Part shown: positions 1 to 9,583 of the stretch, in pieces
Layout: every line of letters begins with the position of its first letter
Position numbering within the stretch: position 1 is the stretch's first letter
DNA from: Flavobacteriales bacterium UBA5081
GTDB taxonomy: Bacteria > Bacteroidota > Bacteroidia > Flavobacteriales_E > Vicingaceae
Direction of reading: 5' to 3'
Assembly: GCA_002415785.1 (NCBI GenBank)
Contig: DIAJ01000027.1
Span: forward strand, 112,113 to 176,112
Length of the DNA: 64,000 nucleotides
The notes under the pieces: model-generated
Told to the model about the DNA's origin: nothing
The model's input: the letters and a program-made list of their open reading frames with translations, nothing else
Databases searched by the model: none
Position numbers and translations under genes: made by a program

Positions 1-210
1 TTGTACGGGAGTTGTATTAATTCTAATCGTATAATTCCCAGACGGCGCAGTAGTTGTTAATGAGTCAATCACAACATAGCCATCAGAACTTCCAAAACAC
101 TTTGGATCGTTAACAGATATGTGAATAATATCTACTCTGGCCTCAACTTGTTGAAAAGAAAAAAGAAAAAGAGCAATTAAAATAGAAAAAGACTGTAGTA
201 ATGATTTCAT
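1..210 (-). CDS. Secreted protein with SprB-like repeat, N-terminal fragment
   Basis: The reading frame starts with ATG at 210 and runs off the left edge of the window, so only the first 70 residues are visible. They begin with MKSLLQ and a hydrophobic stretch ending near QQVEA, which looks like a Sec signal peptide. The mature part carries DPKCFGSSDG, the same C-x-G-x-x-D-G signature that opens the SprB-type repeats of the large adhesin at 45845-49750. The gene is therefore probably another T9SS-exported adhesin, but its C-terminus and any sorting domain are outside the window. No promoter was recognised in the 190 bases between it and metG. Confidence 0.6.
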   Translation of the reverse strand, partial: MKSLLQSFSILIALFLFSFQQVEARVDIIHISVNDPKCFGSSDGYVVIDSLTTTAPSGNYTIRINTTPVQ

Positions 211-400
211 ACAAATACGGTTTAGTTCAGTCAATTAGCATAATTTTCAACATTAAAAATCAAGCTAATAAGTACAAATCCCAGCAAACAAATATAAATA
301 ATTCATTTGATTGAATTTAAAGTTTCTTAACAGTTTTTTGTAATGACGACTAAAAAGGCTAAATGGTTGTCCTTTTATGGCTTTATTATTATTTAGAAAA

Positions 401-2488
401 CTAACTCACCTTGCTTCCTTCAGAAACTTTTTTGTTGGGAGAAAGTAAGGCTAGTGTTTCATCGGAGCTTTCAGCCATTAACACCATACCTTCAGAAAGC
501 ACACCCATCATTTTTCTTGGAGCAAGATTAACAACTACCTGAACCTGCTCTCCTACTAAGTCTTCCGGAGAGTAGTTTTTAGCAATTCCGGACAAAATTG
601 TTCTTTCTTCATTGCCTAAATCTATCTGCAACTTGAGCATCTTGTTACTTTTGGGCATTTTTTCAGCAGCTTTAATCGTCCCAATACGAATATCCAGTTT
701 TAAAAAATCATCAAACTCAATTGTCTTTTTTATTGGCTCAATTTTACTTTCATCTACCTCGACTTTATTTTGAGGTTCAGCTTTCGCCTGAAGTTTATCG
801 ATTTGTTTTTGAATTTCTGCATCTTCTATCTTAGAGAACAAATGTTCAGCTTCAGCAATTTTACTTCCTCCTTTTATTAAATCAACACTTGCAAGATCAG
901 ACCAAGATACATGCTCTAAACCCAACATTTTAAGCAAACTTCTAGAGCTCTCAGGCAAAAATGGGAATAATGCAATTGCTGCATTAGCAGCAATTTGCAA
1001 ACTTAAATTCAAAATCTTTGCAACTTGCTCTTCATCTGTTTTAATCAACTTCCAAGGCTCTGTTTCTGCCAAGAATTTATTCCCCAAACGCGCTATGGCA
1101 ATTGCCTCATTTTGTGCCTCTCTGAATTGCTTGTTTTCTAGCTTTTGTGTGCAGCTGTCAATGTGGGATTTCATTTGATCCACCACCGACTGATATTCAT
1201 GAGGGAATTGCTTTAAAGCAGGAACTTTTCCGTTAAAGTACTTGTGTGTTAGCACCACTGAACGATTGACAAAGTTCCCATAAATGGCAACCAATTCACT
1301 ATTATTTCTCGCTTGAAAATCTTGCCATGTAAACTCACTGTCCTTTGTTTCCGGAGCAATAGAGCATAAAGCATAGCGAAGTACATCATTTTTATCGGGC
1401 ATATCTTCCATGAATTCATGCAACCAAACCGCCCAGTTTCTAGAAGTAGAAATTTTCTTTCCCTCTAAGTTTAAGAATTCATTAGCGGGAACATTTACCG
1501 GCAGATTAAACTCTCCGTGTTTTTTTAATAAAATTGGAAAGATAATACAGTGAAAAACGATGTTGTCCTTGCCAATAAAGTGAATCAATTCGGTTTCTTC
1601 ATTTTGCCAATAATCTTCCCATTTTTCATCATTTTCTTCAGCCCAAGCTTTGGTGGCAGAAATATATCCAATTGGAGCATCCAACCAAACGTAAAGCACC
1701 TTTCCATCTCCTTCTTTCAAAGGAACCTTTACACCCCAATCTAAGTCCCTCGTCATTGCTCTCGATTGCAACCCTCCATCAATCCATGACTTACACTGTC
1801 CGACAACCGGTTTTCTCCAGGATTTAGGATCATGGTGTTTTTTACCTTCTAATATTCCCATTTCAATCCACTCTCTCAACCAATTTTCTTCGTTTTGCAT
1901 TGGCAAATACCAATGAGTCGTTTCTTTTAAAACGGGTGGTTTTCCACTTAAAGTAGATTTTGGATTAATTAATTCTGTTGGGTTTAACGAGGAACCACAA
2001 CTTTCGCATTGGTCGCCGTAAGCTCCCTCTTTATTGCATTTTGGGCAAGTACCTGTAATGTAACGATCGGCAAGAAACTGCTTGTAATCTTCATCGTAAA
2101 ACTGCTCACTCTTTTTTACTTCAAATGCTCCTTTTTTATCTAAATCCAAGAAAAAATCTTGCGCCGTTTTATGGTGCAATTGGGAGGATGTGCGATGAAA
2201 AATATCGAAAGTTATCCCAAAGTCCTCAAATGCTTTCTTGTTTAAAGTGTGATACTCATCAACTATTTGTTGAGGTGTTTTATTTTCTTTTTTTGCTCTA
2301 AGCGTTATGGCCGCACCATGTTCATCCGAGCCACAAATAAAAAGCGGTTTTTCTCCCTTTAATCGCAAGTACCTAACATAAATATCTGCCGGCAAATAAG
2401 CTCCCGCTAAATGTCCAATATGAATAGGTCCGTTGGCATAAGGTAATGCCGCAGTAATTAAATGCTTTTTAGATGAATTTGTGCTCAT
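401..2488 (-). CDS. metG: Methionine--tRNA ligase
   Basis: Charges tRNA-Met with methionine in the cytoplasm. The 695-residue protein has the class I signature HIGH at residues 23-26, a CxxC...CxxC zinc-binding knuckle (CPKC, CESC) in the connective region, and a KMSKS-type loop in the variant form KISTS. The last roughly 110 residues form the EMAP/Trbp111-like tRNA-binding domain (FDDFLKLDIRIG), as in long bacterial MetRS. A TTG codon nine bases upstream would add MVA, but ATG at 2488 is preferred because a promoter at 2511-2539 would then give a leader of about 17 nt. It appears to be a single-gene unit. Confidence 0.96.
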   Translation of the reverse strand: MSTNSSKKHLITAALPYANGPIHIGHLAGAYLPADIYVRYLRLKGEKPLFICGSDEHGAAITLRAKKENKTPQQIVDEYHTLNKKAFEDFGITFDIFHRTSSQLHHKTAQDFFLDLDKKGAFEVKKSEQFYDEDYKQFLADRYITGTCPKCNKEGAYGDQCESCGSSLNPTELINPKSTLSGKPPVLKETTHWYLPMQNEENWLREWIEMGILEGKKHHDPKSWRKPVVGQCKSWIDGGLQSRAMTRDLDWGVKVPLKEGDGKVLYVWLDAPIGYISATKAWAEENDEKWEDYWQNEETELIHFIGKDNIVFHCIIFPILLKKHGEFNLPVNVPANEFLNLEGKKISTSRNWAVWLHEFMEDMPDKNDVLRYALCSIAPETKDSEFTWQDFQARNNSELVAIYGNFVNRSVVLTHKYFNGKVPALKQFPHEYQSVVDQMKSHIDSCTQKLENKQFREAQNEAIAIARLGNKFLAETEPWKLIKTDEEQVAKILNLSLQIAANAAIALFPFLPESSRSLLKMLGLEHVSWSDLASVDLIKGGSKIAEAEHLFSKIEDAEIQKQIDKLQAKAEPQNKVEVDESKIEPIKKTIEFDDFLKLDIRIGTIKAAEKMPKSNKMLKLQIDLGNEERTILSGIAKNYSPEDLVGEQVQVVVNLAPRKMMGVLSEGMVLMAESSDETLALLSPNKKVSEGSKVS

Positions 2489-2510
2489 TGCAACCAATTT
2501 TTAAGGTTTG

Positions 2511-2539
2511 CAAATATACACAGAGAATTGTGCAACAAA
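2511..2539 (-). promoter_or_regulatory. Promoter of metG
   Basis: On the minus strand a TTTG box (2539-2536) is followed after 17 bases by TATATTTG (2518-2511), matching the Bacteroidota -33/-7 consensus. Transcription would start near 2505 and supports the ATG at 2488 as the metG start. Confidence 0.55.
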
Positions 2540-2547
2540 AGCAGCTT

Positions 2548-3456
2548 TTAGGTTTGTTCTGCAGCTCTTTTTGCTTTTCTACGCTGCCTTCTCTTTACAA
2601 TGACATTGGTGAAAATGGAAGCTAAGATTAAAGCTGTTCCTAAATAAAAGCCAGCTGACATTTTCTCTTCTTCCCCAAAAAATATAAACGCGAGAATAAT
2701 TCCATAAATCGGTTCTAAATTAATGCTTAGGCTAACGGTAAAAGGAGTAAGTTCTTTCATTACTTCTACACTTGCTACAAAAGCAAAAGCTGTACAAATA
2801 ACAGCTAATATTAATAGATAAATCCAATTGGTCAGACCTAAATTAAAGTGAATGGCATCTATTTTTCCGCTAAACAAAAAATAAAGTGTTATGGCCAAAA
2901 CTCCTCCCCCTAATTCATAAAAAGAAATTCTTCCGGAGTTGTATTTTTTAATCAACTTGCCATTAATCACTGTAAACAAAGAAGCCAAAAAAGCTGCGAT
3001 AATTCCTAAAATAACTCCAATGGCATTTTCGGTTTCAAATTGAAAAATGAAGTAAAGTCCTAAAATGACTAAACCTCCTAAAAACAGCTCATAAATTTGA
3101 ACCTTTCGCTTAAAAAACAAAGGCTCTAATAAAGCCGTAAAAATAGATGCTGAAGCCAAGGCTGCTAGTGTAATAGAAACATTTGATTGTTTAATGGATT
3201 CAAAAAAGAAAATCCAATGAGCAGCGATAATAAAGCCGGTAAAAATGGTTGCCAGTAAGCCTTTGCGAACCATTTTAAAACTACTTCCTTTAATTGCTAA
3301 ATAAAGTCCGATAGAAATACTGGCAATTAACATTCTGTGCCAAACCAAGAGTTCTGAGGGTACTGTAATTAACTTTCCTAAAACTCCGGTAAAACCAAAA
3401 ATAAGCACCACTACATGAAGCAGTATCAGATTTTTATAAGTTGATATATTGTTCAA
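2548..3456 (-). CDS. EamA/DMT-family membrane transporter
   Basis: A 302-residue, very hydrophobic protein with about ten membrane segments arranged as two tandem EamA halves, as in the drug/metabolite transporter superfamily. The second half contains the typical block INLEPIYGIILAFIFFGE. The C-terminus is strongly basic (KRRQRRKAKRAAEQ), consistent with a cytoplasmic end. The substrate cannot be told from sequence; amino acid or metabolite export is usual for the family. The start is TTG at 3456; no better in-frame ATG exists nearby, and a TAATTTTG box lies about 20 bases upstream (3476-3483, minus strand). Confidence 0.88.
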   Translation of the reverse strand: MNNISTYKNLILLHVVVLIFGFTGVLGKLITVPSELLVWHRMLIASISIGLYLAIKGSSFKMVRKGLLATIFTGFIIAAHWIFFFESIKQSNVSITLAALASASIFTALLEPLFFKRKVQIYELFLGGLVILGLYFIFQFETENAIGVILGIIAAFLASLFTVINGKLIKKYNSGRISFYELGGGVLAITLYFLFSGKIDAIHFNLGLTNWIYLLILAVICTAFAFVASVEVMKELTPFTVSLSINLEPIYGIILAFIFFGEEEKMSAGFYLGTALILASIFTNVIVKRRQRRKAKRAAEQT

Positions 3457-3500
3457 TAGCTTAAAGTTTAAATTGCAAAATTACGCTCAAAGTAGAAGAC

Positions 3501-4952
3501 TTATACCTTCTTAAATTCAACAATATTTCTTGCCATATTTTTAAAAATAAACCAATGAAATGGCAACATAGCGAACCAGTATAACCTGCCTAGAAGACCC
3601 TTTGGTCGAAAGGTAGCAGTTTGCAACATGTTTAGTTTTTTATCTCCAACTCTTTCAACTTTAAACTCCAACCAAGCCTCTCCCGGCAATTTCATTTCAG
3701 CAAACAACAATAGCCGTTCTTCTTCCTTATCTGCTAATAAAACTCTCCAAAAATCCAATGAATCCCCTGCAAAAATTAAGTTGGGATTTCTTCTACCTCT
3801 TCTTAAGCCTACTCCGCCTATAAACTTGTCTAATTGTCCTCTTATTTTCCATAGAAAATTTCCATAATACCATCCTCTTTCTCCTCCAATCGACCAAATA
3901 TTATTAACTACGTGCTCTCTACGTTCATAATCAAACTCATATTTCTGAACATCTTTAAACACTCCATTTTGAGGAACTTTTATGTAATGACCGAGATTTA
4001 AATATTTATTCTCCGGCAGTTGTGTATCCGTCCAGCTGGAAATCACCATATTTTGCTCAATTCTGTTAAACGCTAAGCTCACCGCTTCTTTATATCGAAT
4101 TAAATTAAGAGGAATCTGTTTCTCAACTCCAGTTTTCTTTACAATTACTTCATTTCGCATACTATCTACCAAGTTAACTGCTATCCTATAAGAAGTCGCC
4201 GTTACAAAATACAGCCAATAAGAGGACAATCGAGGACTCATTACCGGCACTGTTAAAATATAACGCTTCATTTTACGAACCTCAGCAAATTGAAGTAACA
4301 TTTTTTTGTAGGTTAATATTTCCGGTCCTCCAATATCATACACCTCTCCATACGTTTTTTCATTTCCAATGGAGGCAGATAAGTATTCTATTACATTTCG
4401 TATGCCGATGGGCTGACATTTAGTATTGAGCCATTTAGGCGCAATCATAAAAGGGAGCTTTTCAACCAAATCTCTAATAATTTCAAAAGACGCACCTCCT
4501 GATCCAATAATTATTGCCGCCCTAAAAACGGTTAATGGAACTTTAGCCTTTGCTAGTTCTTTCTCAGTTTGCAAACGTGAGTTTAAGTGCTCCGAAAGAT
4601 CATTATCGTTACTAATTCCCCCTAAAAAAACTTGTTGTTGAGCAGTACTTTGATTGAGGTATTCAACAAAGTTTTGCGCCATGTTTTTTTCCATTTTTGC
4701 AAAAGCTCTACTTTCAGATGCCAATGAGTGCATTAAATAAAATGCTACATCAATTTCTTTTGGCAGATCAGCTAGTGTTTCCTTTTTTAAAAAATCTGCC
4801 TCAACCACTTTTGTTTTTTTCTTCTCATCCTCAGAAAGGTGAATCGTCCTTTTGTCTCTCACAATTGCAATCACTTCATGCCCCTGCTTTACAAGAACCG
4901 GCAAAAGTCGCCTTCCAATATATCCGTTTGCACCACTTAATAAAACTCTCAT
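3501..4952 (-). CDS. SDR-family NAD(P)-binding protein with DUF2867 domain
   Basis: A 483-residue two-domain protein. Residues 1-250 are an atypical short-chain dehydrogenase/NmrA-like Rossmann domain opening with MRVLLSGANGYIGRRL (GxxGxxG). The C-terminal 150 residues match the DUF2867 pattern (YYGNFLWKIRGQLD, GDSLDFWRVL). In-frame starts upstream exist, including an adjacent ATG two codons earlier (4958), but ATG at 4952 is chosen because it begins the Rossmann strand and leaves a short divergent gap to the SRPBCC gene at 5005. Such proteins recur beside photolyase and SRPBCC genes in light-induced clusters, which fits the locus. The substrate is unknown. Confidence 0.85.
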   Translation of the reverse strand: MRVLLSGANGYIGRRLLPVLVKQGHEVIAIVRDKRTIHLSEDEKKKTKVVEADFLKKETLADLPKEIDVAFYLMHSLASESRAFAKMEKNMAQNFVEYLNQSTAQQQVFLGGISNDNDLSEHLNSRLQTEKELAKAKVPLTVFRAAIIIGSGGASFEIIRDLVEKLPFMIAPKWLNTKCQPIGIRNVIEYLSASIGNEKTYGEVYDIGGPEILTYKKMLLQFAEVRKMKRYILTVPVMSPRLSSYWLYFVTATSYRIAVNLVDSMRNEVIVKKTGVEKQIPLNLIRYKEAVSLAFNRIEQNMVISSWTDTQLPENKYLNLGHYIKVPQNGVFKDVQKYEFDYERREHVVNNIWSIGGERGWYYGNFLWKIRGQLDKFIGGVGLRRGRRNPNLIFAGDSLDFWRVLLADKEEERLLLFAEMKLPGEAWLEFKVERVGDKKLNMLQTATFRPKGLLGRLYWFAMLPFHWFIFKNMARNIVEFKKV

Positions 4953-5004
4953 ACACATAAAACAATGCTTAATAGTTGCTTGTTCTTTTCTAAAAATAAA
5001 AACC

Positions 5005-5457
5005 ATGCACCAACTTAAAAGAAAAGTAACGCTTAAGCTAAACATAGAAGAAGCTTGGCATTTTTTCTCGAACCCAAAGAACTTAAAAATAATCACACCA
5101 GACTACATGGGCTTTGACATTACATCTGAAATTGACGATAAAATGTATGAAGGAATGATCATCACCTACAAAGTATCACCACTTTTAGGAATCAAAATGG
5201 ACTGGATGACAGAAATAACTCACATTAAAGAGAAAGCATTTTTTGTAGATGAGCAGAGAATCGGACCTTATAAGCTTTGGCATCACCAACATCATTTCAA
5301 ACAAAAAGAGGATGGTATTGAAATGACTGATATTGTCAACTATGCTGCACCTTTTGGGTTTATAGGAAAAGCCGTTGAACCTTTTTTAGTTCGACCTAAA
5401 TTAAAAGAAATTTTTGATTACAGAGAAAACAAGATGAGAGAGCTGGGCATGATTTAA
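5005..5457 (+). CDS. SRPBCC-family protein (START-like fold)
   Basis: A 150-residue protein beginning MHQLKRKVTLKLNIEEAW, with the helix-grip pattern of the SRPBCC/polyketide-cyclase superfamily: an N-terminal strand, a helix with FFSNPKNLK, and a long C-terminal helix. These proteins bind hydrophobic ligands in a cavity; no catalytic residue can be assigned. The open frame extends upstream, but that part overlaps the divergent SDR gene, so ATG at 5005 is taken. The divergent pairing with the SDR gene, 52 bases apart, suggests shared control and perhaps a joint role. Confidence 0.85.
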   Translation: MHQLKRKVTLKLNIEEAWHFFSNPKNLKIITPDYMGFDITSEIDDKMYEGMIITYKVSPLLGIKMDWMTEITHIKEKAFFVDEQRIGPYKLWHHQHHFKQKEDGIEMTDIVNYAAPFGFIGKAVEPFLVRPKLKEIFDYRENKMRELGMI

Positions 5458-5487
5458 TCTTAAATCAGAAGGCTTTAAATAGCATAA

Positions 5488-5522
5488 AAAAAGGAGGCAA
5501 TTTTACAGCTGCCTCCTTTTCT
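5488..5522. terminator. Bidirectional rho-independent terminator
   Basis: A perfect 10-bp stem (AAAGGAGGCA / TGCCTCCTTT) with a 10-base loop lies between two convergent genes. A-rich and T-rich flanks let it work for the SRPBCC gene (+) and the T9SS protein gene (-). Confidence 0.85.
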
Positions 5523-5541
5523 TTAATAACAATATCGAAGA

Positions 5542-7251
5542 TTATTTTACAATCAACTTTCTGGTTTCTGAAATTCCTTCAGATTTTATTTGTAAAAAAT
5601 AAACGCCTTTACCAAAAGAAGAAAGATCTATGTTTTCTTGCAATAAAGTTTCAGCGCGATATACACCACTCATTACTTCTCTACCGCTAATATCAAACAC
5701 TGTCATTTCTACATCTTGATTGATATTTTCACTAGCTACCATTACTTCAAATACTCCATTTGAAGGGTTTGGATATACATTCAACTTAGAGATTGTTGGT
5801 TCATTTTCTCCAAGGCTTGTCAATACATTTGGAATTCCAAAGTTTGGACGAATCACCATGGTAAACTGCATGTTAAATGATTCAATAGTTGCCCATCCGT
5901 TTGCGGGACTGCCAACAAAATCAATCCAACCTGCTCCAGGTGTAAATCTTCTAGCTGTTGTCCCTAAAGTAATGTTAGAATCTCCTTCAACAACACTTAC
6001 AAGGAATGTATCAGCAGGTAAAGCTACATAACCGCCATTGTTGTTAAAACTTAAGTTTACAAAAGCCGAGCCGCTTGAGTTAAATGTAACTGTATCTGAA
6101 GAAGCAATTACACTTCCCGGAGTTCCGTTAAAGTTTCTAATGTTAACACTCAATGGCTGACCTGTCATTGATCCATTATTGTTTGTAATAAATACACCAA
6201 CAGAAGTTAATGTATCTGCATTTGGTAAAAAGTATGTATGTCCAAGCTCACCTGTTGTACCTGCTCCAATTCCAATTGAACTATTCACCTGACCATTGTC
6301 TCTCGCATAGGTTGAATCTGAAACAACCAAAGTTTCTGTTGTTACCGTATCATTTGTTAAATCTATATCTAAATCATCAGAAGCTACAACATACTGAACA
6401 GTGTAAGCACCCGACTGAACCAATGGAAGAGCTATATTTGAAATTAAAAGTGAAGTATCACCGGGGTTTATTGAAGGAACCGGAACTGTACTGTCGTTTA
6501 ATACAGAAACACCATCTCTAAAAACATTAAAAATAGCTTTTACATTGTAGGCAGTATCTGCTCCAATATTAGTTGCCGCAGCAATAAAGTTTAGTGTATC
6601 ATCAATTTGTGATTCCGGGATTCTGTAATACTCTCCAATTGGACCAAGACCTGCAAACAACTCTAAATCAACTCCGGCAACTAAACTATCAACACTGAAA
6701 TTATCAACTAATAGTAAATTCATGTCATTAGAGTTATTTCTAATGCCCAAGTATATTGACTGACCGATGTAAGCAGACAAATCAATTCTTCTCTTTGTCC
6801 AGCTTGCATTTTCAGCAGAAACAGTTAATAATGGTGCATTGGCATTTAAACCAGTATCTGTTGGCGTAGTTGTTGAAACCAACACTTCATAGCCATCAGG
6901 AAAGCCGGCATCAGTTGCTTTTGCATCAAAAGTAAGCACTGCAGAGTCGCCAATTGTAATTGAAGGAGAAATTAAGTAGTCATCTGACTGTCCCGCAGGA
7001 ATATACCAAGAAGTACTTGCCATCACAGAATCTCCTACTCCTGTATTATCAGGATTCTCAAAAGAAACCCAAGCATCTGTCATGAACGCATAGTTTGGAT
7101 TTAAACTATCGCCGTCGATGATTGTCCAGTTTGTAAGAGTAGCTGCTCCTCCATTAAAATCCTCAAAAAAGATGTTTTGAGCTTTCATTTCTGATAGCAT
7201 AAACGTTGCTGCAAATGCTACACTTAGTAAAAGTGGTATTTTTTTAAACAT
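5542..7251 (-). CDS. Secreted T9SS protein with choice-of-anchor-J-like N-terminal domain
   Basis: A 569-residue extracellular protein. It has a signal peptide (MFKKIPLLLSVAF to about residue 24), then a cleaved-adhesin/choice-of-anchor-J-like beta-sandwich (NIFFEDFNGG, LTNWTIIDGD). A middle region resembles Ig-like or CARDB repeats. The end is a type A T9SS sorting domain of about 75 residues (LNVYPNPSNGVF, FDISGREV, GVYFLQIKSEG, RKLIVK). It is expected to cross the outer membrane through the type IX system and be released or surface-anchored. It interrupts the light-response cluster and shows no clear functional link to it. The ligand is unknown. Confidence 0.9.
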   Translation of the reverse strand: MFKKIPLLLSVAFAATFMLSEMKAQNIFFEDFNGGAATLTNWTIIDGDSLNPNYAFMTDAWVSFENPDNTGVGDSVMASTSWYIPAGQSDDYLISPSITIGDSAVLTFDAKATDAGFPDGYEVLVSTTTPTDTGLNANAPLLTVSAENASWTKRRIDLSAYIGQSIYLGIRNNSNDMNLLLVDNFSVDSLVAGVDLELFAGLGPIGEYYRIPESQIDDTLNFIAAATNIGADTAYNVKAIFNVFRDGVSVLNDSTVPVPSINPGDTSLLISNIALPLVQSGAYTVQYVVASDDLDIDLTNDTVTTETLVVSDSTYARDNGQVNSSIGIGAGTTGELGHTYFLPNADTLTSVGVFITNNNGSMTGQPLSVNIRNFNGTPGSVIASSDTVTFNSSGSAFVNLSFNNNGGYVALPADTFLVSVVEGDSNITLGTTARRFTPGAGWIDFVGSPANGWATIESFNMQFTMVIRPNFGIPNVLTSLGENEPTISKLNVYPNPSNGVFEVMVASENINQDVEMTVFDISGREVMSGVYRAETLLQENIDLSSFGKGVYFLQIKSEGISETRKLIVK

Positions 7252-7346
7252 ATAAAATAATTTATTGATTATGAAAATAAAGACACAAAGTTGCTCATTT
7301 TGTTGCCTTAAAATCAGGAGACACTCTTAAGATATCTTAAACTAAC

Positions 7347-8651
7347 TTAATTCAAAGCCTCTTTATAAACTTTCAAGGCTCTTTCTCTAGCCATCTTATG
7401 CTCTACAATTGGCTGTGGTGGAGAATTGAAATATTCTCGTGAAAGCCATCTTCTAGCGTAAATCCGATCAGGGTCAAATTTCTCTAATTGAGTAATCGGA
7501 TTAAAAACCCTAAAGTAAGGTGCTGCATCTACTCCTGTTCCCGCTGCCCACTGCCAGTTACCATTATTCGAAGATAATTCATAATCTAACAGCTTTTCTG
7601 CAAAATAAGCTTCTCCCCAACGCCAATCAATCAACAAGTGTTTACATAAAAAGCTGGCGACAATCATTCTTACTCGATTGTGCATAAAGCCGGTTTTATT
7701 TAACTCTTGCATGCCGGCATCAACCATTAAGTAGCCTGTTTCTCCCTTACACCATTTTGCAAACTCTTCTTCATTATTTCTCCAGCGAACAGTATCGTAT
7801 TTAGAATTAAAGTTTTGATCTACCACCTTAGGATAGTGATATAAAATCATCATAAAAAACTCTCTCCAAACCAACTCCTTTAAAAACACTTCGCTCTGTT
7901 GAGCAGCTTCTTGTACAATCTTTCTGATACTTACAGTTCCAAAACGCAAATGAATTCCCAAACGGGAAGTACTGTCTTTTACCGGGAGATCACGTTCATC
8001 TCTGTAAGCAATTAGCGTATCGCTCTTGAGTTCCCTCGAAGGATATTCAATTTCAGTCTTTTTAAAACCAATTTCTTCAAGGTTTACAATTGGTTTCCAT
8101 TTAGTTTTAAACCAATTTTCGTATCGTAATGCTGAACTATAGGTTGTAATTCCATTTTCTTCAAAAGCTTTTAACCATTGCTTACTGTAGGGTGTATAAA
8201 CCAAATAAGGACTTCCATCGGCTTTTAAAATTTCATCTTTTTCAAAGATTACTTGATCTTTATAGCTTTTAAAACTAATCCCCTTTTTAGCTAGTAAATC
8301 AGCAACGTTCTTATCGCGTTGAATAGCATAAGGTTCATAATCGTGATTGCAAAAAACTGTTTTTACATCATAGTCTTCGAGCAATTGCTCAAACACCTTA
8401 ATCACTTTGTTTTGAAAAACAAACAAACGGCTTCCTTTACTTTTAAGTTCAATATTCATTTGCTCTAGCTCTGTATGAATAAACTGAACTCTTGCATCTT
8501 GAGAGCTACTTAAATCATCTAAAATTTCAGGATCAAAAATAAAAATGGGAACTAAATCCAACTTTTCTTGCAAAGCATGATAAAGTCCGCAATTATCTTG
8601 AAATCGCAAATCTCGACGAAACCAAAAGATGTTGATTTTTTTATTTTCCAT
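7347..8651 (-). CDS. phr: Deoxyribodipyrimidine photolyase
   Basis: A blue-light-driven flavoenzyme that splits UV-induced pyrimidine dimers. The 434-residue protein starts with the antenna-binding Rossmann domain (WFRRDLRFQDN) and ends with the FAD-binding domain (WQWAAGTGVDAAPYFRVFNP). The active-site block GFMHNRVRM, with the Met typical of CPD photolyases, argues for class I CPD activity rather than a cryptochrome. The length is normal. It lies 88 bases downstream of crtB on the same strand, so it may be read through from the carotenoid operon or have its own promoter. The context implies light induction. Confidence 0.93.
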   Translation of the reverse strand: MENKKINIFWFRRDLRFQDNCGLYHALQEKLDLVPIFIFDPEILDDLSSSQDARVQFIHTELEQMNIELKSKGSRLFVFQNKVIKVFEQLLEDYDVKTVFCNHDYEPYAIQRDKNVADLLAKKGISFKSYKDQVIFEKDEILKADGSPYLVYTPYSKQWLKAFEENGITTYSSALRYENWFKTKWKPIVNLEEIGFKKTEIEYPSRELKSDTLIAYRDERDLPVKDSTSRLGIHLRFGTVSIRKIVQEAAQQSEVFLKELVWREFFMMILYHYPKVVDQNFNSKYDTVRWRNNEEEFAKWCKGETGYLMVDAGMQELNKTGFMHNRVRMIVASFLCKHLLIDWRWGEAYFAEKLLDYELSSNNGNWQWAAGTGVDAAPYFRVFNPITQLEKFDPDRIYARRWLSREYFNSPPQPIVEHKMARERALKVYKEALN

Positions 8652-8739
8652 TATTTTAACTTTCCAATTCCACCATCAACAGCTAGTTTTATTTCATTGC
8701 TACAACCTTTAAACTAACTAAATTAACGAGTTAGATACT

Positions 8740-9576
8740 TTATATAAAACCTAACAGATAACGTATTCTACAAACAATTAGGAGTAAATACTTTTTTGAA
8801 TTCGTTATTCGTATACGTTTTTGAAGCACCTCTTTAGCTGGAACCTTTTTTATTTTCAGATACAAATTATAATAATAAACATAAGCTGTATACACTCCAA
8901 ATCTGGCATTTTTGGGCAGATTTACTATTCCCTTATATCCAGCTTCAAAGTCTGCGGCTATTTCAGATTCAATTTCAATTTTGTCTTGGTCAGTAAAGTT
9001 GCTCAAGTCAATCTCGGGAAAATAAGAGCGTCCTTTTTCTTTAAAATCTGCTTTTAAGTCTCGTAAGAAATTGATTTTTTGAAACGCCGCTCCTAAACTT
9101 TTTGCAGGCTCTAATAACTCCCTATAAAGCAATTTGTTTTCACCACAAAAAACCGCTAAACACATTAATCCAACTACCTCAGCAGAACCGTATACATATT
9201 CATCGAAAGCTGCTCTATCGTAATCTTTCTTACTCAAATCAAAAGCCATACTTTTAATGAAAGCATCAATCAAGTCTCGATCTATTTTATATTTATTTAC
9301 TGCCCATTGAAAACTATTTAAAACAGGGTTTAAACTTATTTTCCGTTGAATAGCATTTTCGGTTTCTTCGACAAACTCTTTCAGCAGCTTCTCTTTATCT
9401 TGCTCGTGAAAAGTGTCCACTATTTCATCTGCCAAGCGTACAAATCCATAAATGGCATAAATGGCATCATGAAGTGAAGAATCCAACACTCGAATTCCCA
9501 AAGAAAAGGATGTGCTGTATGTATTTGTTATAGCTTTACTGCTTTTTAATGAGGCGCTTAAGTAGACTTTATGCAT
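8740..9576 (-). CDS. crtB: Phytoene synthase
   Basis: Condenses two geranylgeranyl diphosphates to phytoene, the first committed carotenoid step. The 278-residue protein has both Mg-diphosphate-binding DxxxD motifs: DEIVD near residue 50 and DLKAD in LRDLKADFKEKGRSYFP. The C-terminus (from about residue 245) is basic. The gene starts 7 bases after crtI ends, on the same strand, so the two are almost certainly co-transcribed. Squalene synthase-like enzymes are related, but the motif spacing and crtI as neighbour favour CrtB. Confidence 0.94.
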   Translation of the reverse strand: MHKVYLSASLKSSKAITNTYSTSFSLGIRVLDSSLHDAIYAIYGFVRLADEIVDTFHEQDKEKLLKEFVEETENAIQRKISLNPVLNSFQWAVNKYKIDRDLIDAFIKSMAFDLSKKDYDRAAFDEYVYGSAEVVGLMCLAVFCGENKLLYRELLEPAKSLGAAFQKINFLRDLKADFKEKGRSYFPEIDLSNFTDQDKIEIESEIAADFEAGYKGIVNLPKNARFGVYTAYVYYYNLYLKIKKVPAKEVLQKRIRITNSKKYLLLIVCRIRYLLGFI

Positions 9577-9583
9577 AAAAAAT

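Noticed and set aside
211..400. Intergenic space between the adhesin fragment and metG
   Set aside because: Searched for promoters, hairpins and small genes; only weak, unpaired AT-rich stretches were seen.
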